Source: Ariolimax columbianus
Taxonomy: Eukaryota; Mollusca; Gastropoda; Stylommatophora; Arionidae
Reading direction: 5' to 3'
Assembly: GCA_036924085.1 (NCBI GenBank)
Contig: JAVGWX010000011.1
Coordinates: forward strand, 18,123,264-18,187,263
DNA: 64,000 nt
Position numbers and translations under genes: made by a program. The stretch's first letter is position 1, and each line of letters starts with the position of its first letter. The notes under the pieces were generated by a model. That model did no database searches. It had not been told where the DNA came from and was given only the letters and a program-made list of their open reading frames with translations. Below are positions 41,475 through 51,067 of this stretch, piece by piece.

Positions 41475-41824
41475 AGACCAGGTGATCCTGTAACCGATGA
41501 GGTCGTTGGGGCACATATGAAAACATTCTCAAAACACTGTGCCACCTTTATCTGTCAGGGATCGCTGCCTGTGCCTCTTCTGTTCGGAGATTCGTCTATA
41601 CTTTTATGTTGCTCCCCCTCCCCCCACCTCTTTTTGGGCCGGCCTCTTAGTCGTCTGCCTTGCACCTGTTCATGGAGGATAATATTTGCAAGACCATTTG
41701 ATCTCGATATCTGACTGTACCAAGCGAGTTTCCTTCTTTTGACAGTTGCCAACAGGTCTTCACACGGCCCTATTGCTATTGAAATTCTATCTCGTATTTC
41801 CTCATTTGGCAAAGATGGCGCCAT
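41475..41824 (-). mobile_element. RTE-like LINE 3' end
   Basis: The minus strand reads Ile-Gly-Pro-Cys-Glu-Asp-Leu-Leu-Ala-Thr-Val-Lys-Arg-Arg-Lys-Leu-Ala-Trp, Ser-Arg-Ser-Asn-Gly-Leu-Ala-Asn, Gly-Arg-Pro-Lys-Lys-Arg-Trp, then in another frame the terminal Pro-His...Leu-Thr-Gly-Tyr segment near 41500. Same 3' family as 20190-20436 and 62235-62530. It abuts a family D copy at 41826. Confidence 0.8.
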
Positions 41825-41825
41825 A

Positions 41826-42075
41826 ACTGGCTGCGAGTCTACATTTCTCTACTGTGTTGGATCATTATGGATGCCGCCAGACCACGGATTTGCCTGTAAT
41901 TCACACTAGTCGACGACTTACACTTGTGTTCACGGAAACGTGGTGTTGTTTTCCGTCGGGACTTGTTATTTCGTTCTTTTTTTGTGATTTCTTCCATCCG
42001 TTTATCCTAGTCTGGACGTCGGCTGATTGGAACTACGCTTATACCTGTGTCGTATTTCACGGGTTAGTTCTGCCG
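41826..42075 (+). repeat. dispersed repeat family D, copy 2
   Basis: Best-preserved copy; the match to 12850-13065 includes the unbroken block 'cactagtcgacgacttacac' with 'ttgtgttcacggaaacgtg'. Confidence 0.65.
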
Positions 42076-42432
42076 GTTCACCTTCACGAATTTGGCGTGT
42101 GGAAATTTGAGATGCTACTATGATGAGCTGAATACAGCTGGGGAGAGATGCCAGACTCACTCACACGCTGAGTGTTGTCAATACGACCTCTTGTGGTTAC
42201 CACTGGCAAAAGGTAGCTTAGGCTCTGTGAGTGAGGTTGACAAAAGGCGCAGTTTCTTCCTCACTTTTAATTCAAATCACCGCGCAAGTCACCCATTTTA
42301 GCGGACACAGCAAGAGATACGACTGTCCACACGGCTGAACAAAGAGAGTGGTCTTCATCACTTGTGATGAACAACTATTACAACTATTATTTCCTCATTT
42401 GTAACTCGATATTTGTACTATCACGCTTAAAA

Positions 42433-42788
42433 GTCTTCGGAAACATCTCTTCTTCAAGTCATGTATGCTTCGCTAAAGGTCAGCTGTAACTGCCCTTGTC
42501 TCACAAGCATAGAGGAATATTGACATGACCAGTGTAAGCATTAATCTGATTTTCGTGCATAGTGCTAACCGTTTATCTTTCCAGATCATGTTAAGAAGTG
42601 CAATCAACGCAATTGACTGTACTATTCTTGCCTACACCTCCAATGTTGATCCTACATCACTGACAATCTACCCATGACAATCTACCCATGACAATCTACC
42701 CATGACAATCTACCCCAGGTATTTAAAACGGTCAACCAATTCGAATTACCGACCAGAAGCATGTATCCTGCTGTTGAAGACCTCGGCG
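42433..42788 (-). mobile_element. RTE-like LINE fragment fused to I-like LINE
   Basis: The minus strand has Asp-Val-Gly-Ser-Thr-Leu-Glu-Val, Met-Ile-Trp-Lys-Asp-Lys-Arg-Leu-Ala-Leu, Thr-Lys-Ile-Arg-Leu-Met and Leu-Tyr-Ala-Cys-Glu-Thr, the post-RT region of RTE-like ORF2. A 14-bp repeat 'ctacccatgacaat' occurs about four times at 42665-42713. On its 5' side it passes directly into the I-like LINE copy, both on the minus strand. Confidence 0.7.
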
Positions 42789-43540
42789 TTGTTTTTTCTT
42801 AATTTATTTTGACTAGCAATGATTTTACCCACTCTTCTAACGATGTTAGGGCCTGCTGCATCCGATTGTTTGCTACGGTGAGATTGATTTAGGAGCTCCA
42901 CATAGCCAGATCGTCTGCAAACATGGAACTGTAGACTCTTCTTGGTATATTCTCTATGATATTGTTTATATACACCAGAAAAAGTGTGGGTGACAGTTAT
43001 CCCCATTGGGGTACTCCGTGCTCCAGTGCCACCTTTTTGCTCATCTCCCTTGTACTTGGACTCTAGCTGTTCTGTTTTCGAGGTAGTGGCTGATCCGATA
43101 CTTCTGTGCATTTTCCCACATACTTCACTTCTTCGTAGCTTGACGTTAATTCCCTCTTTCCACACCTTGTCAAATGCTTTCTCTAAATCCACCCAAACCG
43201 CTACTGTATGCTTTATCTCCTGGTAAGCATCCTCTATTTTCTGGGCTATGAGAGTGATCTGGTCCTCAGTAGATCTGTGCTGTCTAAATCCTGCTTGCTG
43301 TGAAATTAATATGTGTTTTGCTTCCAGGTGCAACACCAGTCTGGTGTTTATCATACGCTCCCTCAGTTTTCTTACACAGCTCAGTAGGCTGATATGCCTG
43401 TATCTATTTGGATCTTTTCTATCTTTTTCTTTCTTTGGTATTAGTATAAGTATATAATCTTTCCATGCCTGAGGTACAATTCCCCTTGTCCAGCTTTGGT
43501 TCAGGAGTGAAAGCAACTTCATCTTTGCTGTTTGGCCCAA
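42746..43540 (-). pseudogene. reverse transcriptase of I-like LINE copy 3
   Basis: 264 codons: Val-Pro-Gln-Ala-Trp-Lys-Asp, Tyr-Arg-His-Ile-Ser-Leu-Leu-Ser-Cys, Gln-Gln-Ala-Gly-Phe-Arg-Gln, Trp-Val-Asp-Leu-Glu-Lys-Ala-Phe-Asp-Lys-Val-Trp. The frame slips before the Gly-Val-Leu-Ser-Pro and Phe-Ala-Asp-Asp boxes, so the active site is not in this frame. Confidence 0.82.
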
Positions 43541-45070
43541 CCCCCATCAGCATTTTATTTAGTATCCCATCTTTTCCGCGCGATTTCTTTTTCTTTAAAG
43601 TTCTTATGGTCTCATCCATTTAGTTCATTGTTAGGTCTACCATCATGTGCTCCTCTGGTGCCATCTTGATGTTGTCGTGGCTTTTTTGTTCCTCACTTAT
43701 ATATGTATGCCTGTCTGTAGTGACATCAATGTGGTTTGCACTGGCATAATGTTCTATAAAGGCGTTTGCTGCTTTTTTTGCGGTAAGCATGTTGTCGCCC
43801 TGTTTGATGGTAATTTGTTTATTTGATGGTGTTTCGTCATTCATGGCTCTGACTAGATTCCATAGTGTTGTTCTTTCTTTATCTAGATTGAGGATATCTG
43901 TTTTTTTCCAACTGTCTCTTGTTATTTGGTTCAGTGTTCTTTTGCATTTCGCAGTAATGGCCTTGAGGGAGATATTTGCTTCCATAGATTTATATCTCTC
44001 TGCCATGTTCCTAGCATTGGAGACTTCATTCTCAGCTTTCTGCAGTTCACGATTCCAATTTGGCTTGTAGTTTTTCCTTGCCCTTTTTGGGATGGTCTCG
44101 GTGGCTGCTTGCAGTATTGCTTTGCTTAGGCTTTCCGCCATAGGTTTCATATTGCTATTTCGTTTTTTGATAGTTTCACACAGTCCATCTGTCAGCATTG
44201 CAAATCTGTCCCAGTTGGCTCGTCTGTAGTTCCAACGTGGCAGCGGTTTTATTTCCTGGGGGCATACTTCCATATCAATATCTAGCGTAATTGGCCTGTG
44301 GTCGCTACCTGCCAATTGGTCGGGCACCTGACGGTATATTTTGTGGTGAATATTCCCTGTGGAGAAAGCCAGGTCTGGAGTGGAGGTGGTATGCCATGTT
44401 CTAGAATAGAAGCTAGGACTGTCGTCTGGCCTATTTATTAGATAGAGCTCTGTGTATATCTCCCAGTATTCCACTTCATCCCTTCTGCTGTCTGTGTCTG
44501 AATATCCTGATCTCTCCTAGTGGCTGTTGAAGTCTCCAACCACTATGCAGCTGGAGTCCCTGATTTCCAAACTCGAGATCAATAGGTCTTTGTTGGGTGT
44601 GCCATACAGGTTGAATATTCGGATTTTCGTTTTTTGTGCCATTATGTCGACTCCTACAATTTCTGTTTGTCCGGTGTAATTTACAGATACTGCGCTAATT
44701 GGTATGCAGTTACGTGTCAGTATCAGAACCCCTCCTTTGTGACCGTCTCTATCAAGTCGAAAAGTCTGGTATCCTCTGATTGAGAATCAGTGGTTGTTGT
44801 TGAGGTGCGTTTCTTGGATACATGCCACGTCTATCTTGCCTTCGTACAGGCGATTTGTAAGGGAAACATTTTTGTTAAGGACGTCCTCCTCATTTCACTG
44901 TATTATTTTTAGGGTTTTGAGTTTTCGATCAATAGCTCTTTCCCCATCTAATTGTGCCTTGACTCCACAGCACATGGATGGGTGACCACCAGTAGCATTA
45001 GGTGGGCCCCTTCGAGGCCTGGGGTCCGGCACTCTCACTGCCTGGCGGGACGCCGCAGGATGAGCACCAT
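42790..45070 (-). mobile_element. I/Nimb-like LINE copy 3 (endonuclease to RT)
   Basis: Keeps the 5' part missing elsewhere. Minus strand from 45070: Leu-Lys-Ile-Ile-Gln, Asp-Val-Ala-Cys-Ile-Gln-Glu-Thr-His (endonuclease, about 44820), Ile-Val-Val-Gly-Asp-Phe-Asn-Ser-His (about 44530), Gly-Ser-Asp-His-Arg-Pro-Ile-Thr (about 44300), linker (44474-43620), RT Asp-Gly-Ile-Leu-Asn-Lys, Gly-Phe-Arg-Gln-His-Arg-Ser-Thr-Glu-Asp and Phe-Ala-Asp-Asp codons at 42912-42923. It ends early in the thumb, where RTE sequence takes over. Several frameshifts. Confidence 0.88.
43620..44474 (-). pseudogene. endonuclease C-terminus and linker of I-like LINE copy 3
   Basis: 284 codons, the longest open frame of the window. 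It carries Thr-Pro-Asp-Leu-Ala-Phe-Ser and Gly-Ser-Asp-His-Arg-Pro-Ile-Thr-Leu-Asp-Ile-Asp (endonuclease end, His base), then the basic helical linker before the RT. A TAG at 43620-43622 separates it from the RT frame 43619-43419. Confidence 0.85.
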
Positions 45071-45079
45071 AATTTCTTA

Positions 45080-45355
45080 TTTTAAGTTGTAACGTCATCA
45101 TACAGCGATTTACGTTGCACTGTTTCGTTAAGCCTGTGATCGAGTGTATCCTATTTCAACAGGCGTTTCTGTAAGGTTGCCCTCCTTAGCCTATGGCTGT
45201 CCCCAGCCCATCTGCAAGTCAGCAGTTGTTTGAGGTAAGAGTTTTCTCTCTTAGGAAAGTTGTCTTGCGGGACTATCGAGTCTTCCCAACTCGTGTCTAA
45301 TGGATGTGATGATGATGATGATGATATGATATGATATGATATGATATGATATGAT
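45080..45355 (+). other. unassigned sequence ending in (GATGAT)/(ATGAT) run
   Basis: The 'gatgatgatgatgatgat' and 'atgatatgatatgatatg' run at 45307-45355 resembles the trinucleotide tails of LINE/SINE elements in this window (compare (CAT)n at 60050). The body at 45110-45300 is not recognised. Confidence 0.35.
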
Positions 45356-45389
45356 GGACTTATGTACTAGTTTTTCAAGTATCCCGAAA

Positions 45390-46440
45390 GAGAGGCAGTT
45401 CAATGTGTCTGTGTCCCAGGATCGTCACGTCCTACCAGAAACGTAACATATACATGTGAGTTGGGTATCTCCTTGCTCCATTTATTTTCTCGTCTCCTCT
45501 GCAGTGATGGTACGCCTAGCATTTCCCGCCACCTGGGAGGTTGTCTCGAAAGGACAGAGGTGCAATGTCCGCTGGCCTGCATCTCTTCTGCGTCTATTGG
45601 GATGACTGATAGAAGACAAAGGTAAAGAACAAGGCAGGAGTGCATTTAGCCAGGAAACAAGCCTGGTCATGGCACGGAGATGTTGTTCGTCTGGTGTGCG
45701 AACATATATAATGATCGAGGGCTGAGTTTTAACAGTTCCCAGTGAGGTGGCTTCTCTACTGCTTGCGACACCCCGGCTGAGAACTAAGTCGTCTGCAAAT
45801 GATTGCATACCTCCACGACGCGTGGGTTGAATATCGGACAGGTCCTCGTCCTCTTTGATCGGCTGGACGGCAGATACCTCTTTCTGCGGATCGCCCAGGT
45901 CGGGTTGAGACGCCAGCCCAGGTCCCAACCATATCGTTGCCTCCCGTCGCAGTGGTATTAAGAGTATCGTCGCTTATCAGGGCGGGATTCCGGCTTAGAG
46001 GCGTTCGGCCATAATCCCTCAGATGGTGGCCTCATGCCATTTGCGGTCCAAGGCTGAGTCTCAACCATTGACTTATCAGTTAAGCTCGTGGACCAAATGT
46101 TTGAAACAAGCGATTTTTCTCGGATTGAGCAGGATTACCGTAGCAACGACCTGTCATAAGTACGGTAAAACTAACCTGTTATGGTTATGATGACTGCGTG
46201 GTACTCTGTTAGTGTATCCCCGGTGTGGACCCATTCCTCTCCATTGACCATCGTCTCGACTGCAGTCACCTCTCCTATAGTACGTTCTGCCTGTGCCATC
46301 CATGACATCGCTCTTTTGATGTCCACAGTGTTATTGTACAGCCGGTGCCTGTTGTCCGCTATGACTCGCATATAAGCTGCAGCCTGTGCCACTTTATGCC
46401 TGGATGTTACTGACGGCAGTCCCATCATGTACGTCATCTG
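45390..46440 (-). pseudogene. unassigned retroelement-like frames
   Basis: Two minus-strand frames, 45928-45482 (148 codons; Arg-Gly-Gly-Met-Gln-Ser-Phe-Ala-Asp-Asp) and 46437-46171 (88 codons; Met-Gly-Leu-Pro-Ser-Val-Thr-Ser-Arg, Val-Ala-Gln-Ala-Ala-Ala-Tyr-Met-Arg). The latter resembles the segment between RT and RNase H in I/R1-type LINEs. Assignment is weak; neither frame shows a complete domain. Confidence 0.3.
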
Positions 46441-46744
46441 TATTATCGGGGTATCTCTGATACACTTGAATCGTTGTCAAAGTTGTACGTAGCCAGATAT
46501 ATTATGTACTATTACCTGAAGAGGGCTGGTCCCAAACGGAACCTACCTCTTGTTGCAATGGGGCTCACATTTACGTGAATTTGACATGAAACCGTCAACG
46601 CAAACAAAGAAAGCGACCATTGACTAATACATATTCTTATAAAAAGTATATTGGCTTCAGGCTTGGAACACAAGGTAGAATCATATGTACTAACAATGAA
46701 GACAAGTTCGACAGTAGTATGGATACGGAGACAGACAGACACAC

Positions 46745-46977
46745 AGGGGACGGCGTGGGCTGGTGGTTAAGTGATTCGGCTCATAAACTGAAGGTGCTGG
46801 GTTCGATCCCTACCACAGCACTTGCCATTACCCCGGGAAACAAATGCAGGAGGAAGAAGACCCTTACATAAAATGAATGCTGAAGTCGGATGCACTGGGC
46901 CAACAGGCGCAAAATAAAAACCACAGTGCAGCGCACAACGCCTTGGGGAATAGAAAAATAAGGCGAGCGCAAAAAAA
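46745..46977 (+). mobile_element. tRNA-derived SINE, third family, copy 1
   Basis: A box TGGTTAAGTGA (46764-46774) and perfect B box GGTTCGATCCC (46800-46810). The body has 'ctgaagtcggatgcactgggccaacaggcgcaaaataaa' in pieces and 'cgcacaacgcc'; the 3' end is A-rich ('gcgcaaaaaaaaacc'). Reverse-strand partner at 58507-58764 defines the same ends ('ggggacggcg' at the 5' side). Confidence 0.85.
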
Positions 46978-47089
46978 AACCGAAAAATCAGACAGAGAGT
47001 GGGTGCAACACGGTGCATGGATTACATAGAAAATCAGAGAAACAAAATAGTTCGAACATAGGACAAAAATGAAACAAAGTTACCAGCTG

Positions 47090-47265
47090 CTCGTATCTAC
47101 AAAACCAGACACAACGGTTGCAGAGCAGGAGGGAGACCACGAAAAACATGGATGGATGGTGTCAGTGAGACGCTGAAGAAACACGGAATGGCAAAAACAT
47201 CGACGACAAAGCTGGCACGCGACAGATAACTACACCTCCCCACGACGTCTAAAAATACAAGTGGA
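47090..47265 (+). mobile_element. LINE C-terminal fragment
   Basis: The plus strand reads Gly-Gly-Arg-Pro-Arg-Lys-Thr-Trp-Met-Asp-Gly-Val and Thr-Lys-Leu-Ala-Arg-Asp-Arg, the terminal segment of RTE/CFDP2-like ORF2 (Gly-Arg-Pro-x-x-x-Trp then Leu-Ala-x-Asp-Arg). Confidence 0.6.
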
Positions 47266-47359
47266 TAAAAGATAGTGATGCTCTGTTTATATTTAAAGCT
47301 TGAAGATATTAAAAGAGATGTATTTGGGACATTTTCCAATTTGCCGGGAAAATTCCGCT

Positions 47360-47642
47360 AAATCTGGGTTACACTCTAAGTGGCTACTCCTTCAAATAAA
47401 CACATGTCTGTCGGTTACCCTCTAAGTGTCTACCCCTTCAAATAAACACATGTCCTTCGGTTACCCTCTAAGTGGCAACCCCTTCAAATAAACACATGCC
47501 ATTAGGTTACCCTCTAAGTGGCTACCCATTCACGTAAACACATGTCTTTCGGTTACCCTCTAAGTGTCTACTCCTTCAAATAAACACATGTCCTTCGGTT
47601 ACCCTCTAAGTGGCTACCCCTTCAAATAAACACATGTCCTTC
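47360..47642. repeat. 46-bp minisatellite, about 6 units
   Basis: 'ggttaccctctaagtg' starts at 47413, 47459 and 47505, a 46-bp period; unit continues 'gctaccccttcaaataaaca' and 'catgtccttc'. Nearly uniform. Confidence 0.9.
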
Positions 47643-47867
47643 GAAACTAGCATTATGATTGATTAAGTGCATGTTTCCTTATAAGGTGGTCAGGACAGGG
47701 GATTGAATAGTACCCGGTCTGTGTTTCAATAATTGGGGCAAAATAACATCAAGATAAAGATATGTATAAGACTTCATATCGTCATTACACTTAAAGTACG
47801 GCTCCCCATACGGATCATCAATTTCAGTTTTCATCCTGGTGTTTCATTTTACTAGAACAGCGAAAGA

Positions 47868-47900
47868 TCGATTGATTGATTGAGTGATTGATTTATTTTT
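47868..47900. repeat. (ATTG)n run
   Basis: 'cgattgattgattgagtgattgattta'; the same tetranucleotide forms the 3' tail of the RTE-like LINEs at 10252 and 33421, but no LINE body adjoins it here. Confidence 0.7.
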
Positions 47901-48319
47901 TATTGCACTCCAAGTAAATCAAATGCTGATCATTAAAGCTGGGATAGTAACAAAAACTCGTTTTCCGAATATGTGCAGTGACAGTTTTAAAAAAATATGA
48001 TCTAATCATGATAAGGGTGCTATTCTAGTAGACAACTTTCTTTAATTGCATTTGACGACATGTTTAGTTGGTCCAATCAAAAAAGGCCAAAGATTTTAGT
48101 TCCATGTACGGCACATGTACTCAACCAATTCACGTCAAATTATTTTTTCTTGAACCATTCGTTTCAGATCTATCCATCTCTTCCTTTTTCCCTGTGTTTG
48201 TCTCTAAATTTAACTCTAATCTCCAGTTGCATTTTGGTCTGTTTCTGCTTCTCGTCCTTAGAGGATACAGAACAGTTTCTTTGAAGGTTATAGAGGTTTT
48301 ATTCGTTTTAACCTTGGTA

Positions 48320-48485
48320 CGACTATAGTAGAGCGTCTGATTAGTGTAGTAATAGATCACTCGTCTTTCAAGGGAAGGGTAGAGGTTCATATCCCGCTAC
48401 CGGCTCCCGTCAGCTGTATAGGCAGTACGTTTTTAAATGTGTATTCGTCCTGTGGTTAAGGAAAGAAAGGCTTCGAGAAAGGGAA
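48320..48485 (+). mobile_element. tRNA-derived SINE head, decayed
   Basis: A box TAGTGTAGTAA (48342-48352) and B box GGTTCATATCC (48384-48394), each one change from consensus, with tRNA-like spacing. The downstream body differs from the other SINEs in the window. Confidence 0.6.
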
Positions 48486-48599
48486 CTGTCCACTATACCT
48501 CACACAAGTTGTGACTTAACACAATGAAGTATAATAACACTTCATCTTCGACGGCAGTTTCTACTATGGGACTTGTAAGATGATTACCATTAGGTGCCT

Positions 48600-49010
48600 T
48601 GCCGGTTGACGTTGGCGATCATGGACCTCCATCCACTACTATCACGTGTCGTTTACCAACTCTGTTGTTGATTGTCGCCCCTGCCATTCTCTCAGGCTGT
48701 CCAACATCTTTTTTCTCTGCCTTCCTCTGTCTCTCTTCTCTGCCATCTTTCCCGTTGTCACAGCGTGCTAAAAAGCCGCCTTTTGTCATAATATGCCCGA
48801 AAAAGAATGACTGCCTTGTTCTGCTCTTTGCAATTTGTTGTATTTGTATTTGTGGCTCTTCTTTAAATGTATCATTCGTCTTCTCTGCAATCCCTGGTAT
48901 GTGCAGCATCCCTCTGTAAAACAACATCTCCGCTGATTCCGGTGTAAGATCAGTAGGTTGATAAGAGTGATCAGAGATCATAAGACACCCTAATCCACCG
49001 CGACCTCGCT
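48600..49010 (-). mobile_element. LINE C-terminal fragment
   Basis: The minus strand (48940-48640) reads Glu-Met-Leu-Phe-Tyr-Arg-Gly-Met-Leu-His-Ile-Pro, Glu-Lys-Thr-Asn-Asp-Thr, Phe-Phe-Gly-His-Ile-Met and Arg-Gln-Arg-Lys-Ala-Glu, the Met-Leu-x-Ile-Pro-Trp...Phe-Gly-His-Ile module of RTE-type ORF2. Trp residues of the motif are lost. Confidence 0.7.
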
Positions 49011-49024
49011 TCCTTGGAAACCTT

Positions 49025-49500
49025 TTAGACACTCCATCTAGCAGCTAAGGAAACTGCTGAACACAAAATGGCAAGACAGGATTACATATGCAGAAGTTTT
49101 TTTGTCCACATGTCAGATGAGCAGCTGCCAAATAAAATACGATATAGTAGGCTTGAGTCAGGCAAGCAAGCTCGTGGTGGCAAAATAAAACGTTACAAAG
49201 AAACTCTGGAAGCTTCACTGAAAAACTGTGGCCTTGACTCTGATGGATGAGGGAACATTGCTGCTGATCGCTCTGCCTGGCAAAGGAAAATCTCTTCTGT
49301 CGCAATTTATATGGAGCAGACAAGAATCAGGGAAGCTGTACGGAAACAAGCGACACGAAAGTCAAGAGAAAAGTGGCTTCCGCATGACGATCCGACAGTG
49401 TTTCTCTGCTCTCGGAGCCACATACGCTTTAGGGCTCGGGTTTGGTCAGCGATCTACGAATCCACTCCAGGATTGACAGATGACAATGCGGTTCTCTTCT
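49025..49500 (+). mobile_element. LINE C-terminal fragment (family of 13598-14330)
   Basis: Leu-Arg-Lys-Leu-Leu-Asn-Thr-Lys-Trp-Gln-Asp-Arg-Ile (49028-49065) and, in another frame, Leu-Cys-Ser-Arg-Ser-His-Ile-Arg-Phe-Arg-Ala-Arg (49400-49440), a ruined C-terminal finger. Head-to-head with the preceding fragment. The stretch ends where CR1 sequence begins. Confidence 0.6.
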
Positions 49501-50215
49501 GAAACGATGTACAAACAACAACGCAGTGTGTTATTTCCCGCTAACGTTTATTGAGAGAAAACAATATTAGAAAGATAGATAAAGAAAGGAACCTAGGGAT
49601 TATAATAGATCATACAGGTAAGGTGAGGGAGCAAGTTCAAGTAGCGGTAAAAATGGCAAATGCAACGTTAGGTATGATAAAAAGAAATATTAAACATAGA
49701 AACAAGGAAGTGATAGTCAAACTGTATAAAGCATTAGTTAGACCTAGATTGGACTACTGTGTACATGTGTGGAGGCCTTATCATATAGGGACTATAAACA
49801 TGTTGGAAAGGATACAAAAAAGAGCGAAAAAGCTGAAAGTGGGATTTCAGAACTACAGAAATGAGGAAAGACTAAGAAAAACCGGCCATCAGTATCTAGA
49901 ACAGAGACGAATTCGAGGTGACAATACAGGTTTATAAGAAGATCAGAGTAATGGATAAATAAGACTAAAACAAGTTTTTTTTCAAAATACAGCTACCTAC
50001 AAGAGCAAGAAGGCATAGCTACAAATTAACTAAAGAGAGGTCCAGATTAGATATTAGGAAATATTTTTTTAGTCAGAGAGTGGTGAATATTTGGAATGCA
50101 TTGCCACGGGAGGAGGCATTGGAGGCAAGGACAATTAATGGATTTAAGAATAAATTGGATGCGCATAGCTTTTAGAGTAAGGTAATTTAAATGAAACTGG
50201 TTATTGACAAACTCT

Positions 50216-50225
50216 GCAGGGTCTT
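50216..50225. repeat. target-site duplication, left copy
   Basis: GCAGGGTCTT, identical to 50828-50837. Confidence 0.85.
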
Positions 50226-50827
50226 CTTCTTTCTTCTTCTTAGCGTTTATAATCTTTGGGTCATGCTATATCTGCAGGCCAGTCGCCATGATGAAGTCTG
50301 TAATCTTCACCAGGTCGGAGCGGCTGCCCCACAGCTTTTGTCACAGCTCTGCATCCTCTGGCCAGGTCTGGCATCTCATTTCCCTATAGATTGGGCATTC
50401 CTGTAGAACATGCTTAGTGTTCTGGCCTCCTGTTCTACATGGGCACTCATCGGTGTATGAGATTTTCAGTCGGTACATATGTTCTAGTAGTCTGCAGTTC
50501 TCAGGCGAATTAAGGTAGTTTGTTGATTTCTTTTGAGTTGGTGAATTGGGTCTGATGTACTGTCTATGTTCCTGTCTTCTCTCCATTGGTGTGTATACTG
50601 ATTTCTGATGATGTTCGTGATTTATCTGTATTATAATCGATGACTAAATTGTGCCATTTTGCTGCTATCTTTTGGAAGAGTGTCAGCTCTCTCTTTTCCC
50701 GTCATTTCGCATTTGGAGGGTAGCCACTGGAGGGCTATTGTTGAGTATCCCTGGAGTTTTCCCAGTTCTGATCTGATCTCTGATAACAGTGGTTCGTTGT
50801 TTGTTTATGGTATTGTCTCTAATAGTA
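50226..50827 (-). mobile_element. RNase-H LINE 3' end inserted in CR1
   Basis: The minus strand reads Leu-Gln-Gly-Tyr-Ser-Thr-Ile-Ala-Leu-Gln-Trp-Leu-Pro-Ser (RNase H, about 50760-50710) then Thr-Asp-Glu-Cys-Pro-Cys-Arg-Thr-Gly-Gly and Val-Leu-Gln-Glu-Cys-Pro-Ile-Tyr (50470-50370), with an 'aagaagaagaaagaagaa' 3' tail. A perfect 10-bp target-site duplication flanks it. The subfamily differs from 20701-24084 and recurs at 55996-56345. Confidence 0.88.
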
Positions 50828-50837
50828 GCAGGGTCTT
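50828..50837. repeat. target-site duplication, right copy
   Basis: GCAGGGTCTT, matching 50216-50225. Confidence 0.85.
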
Positions 50838-51067
50838 ATAAACCAGTATAAAGACGTTAGGTTAAGTTTCGTTTCACCGGCTTACAGTGTCGTTCGTATA
50901 ACAATGTGTGATCCATTGTATTTTCCAGGTACGTATGTGTATCGTCATGTTCAAGTTCTTGCCCCTGCCAACTAATCTTTCAAACTCAGAGGGTTATTCT
51001 AACCTGCTACTGTGGCTTGTGAAGCTAGGTTGTCTGTTCATTAATTGTTATAAACTATACACTTAAG

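Larger units (their letters stand above)
49548..50870 (+). mobile_element. CR1/L2-like LINE split by a LINE insertion
   Basis: 128-codon frame 49551-49937: Lys-Glu-Arg-Asn-Leu-Gly-Ile-Ile-Ile-Asp-His, Ala-Thr-Leu-Gly-Met-Ile-Lys-Arg-Asn, Val-Lys-Leu-Tyr-Lys-Ala-Leu-Val-Arg-Pro-Arg-Leu-Asp-Tyr-Cys. C-terminal remnants at 49990-50170, then the 3' UTR. The terminal palindrome is cut at 50225; the rest ('ataaaccagtataaagacgttaggttaag') resumes at 50838. Confidence 0.88.
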
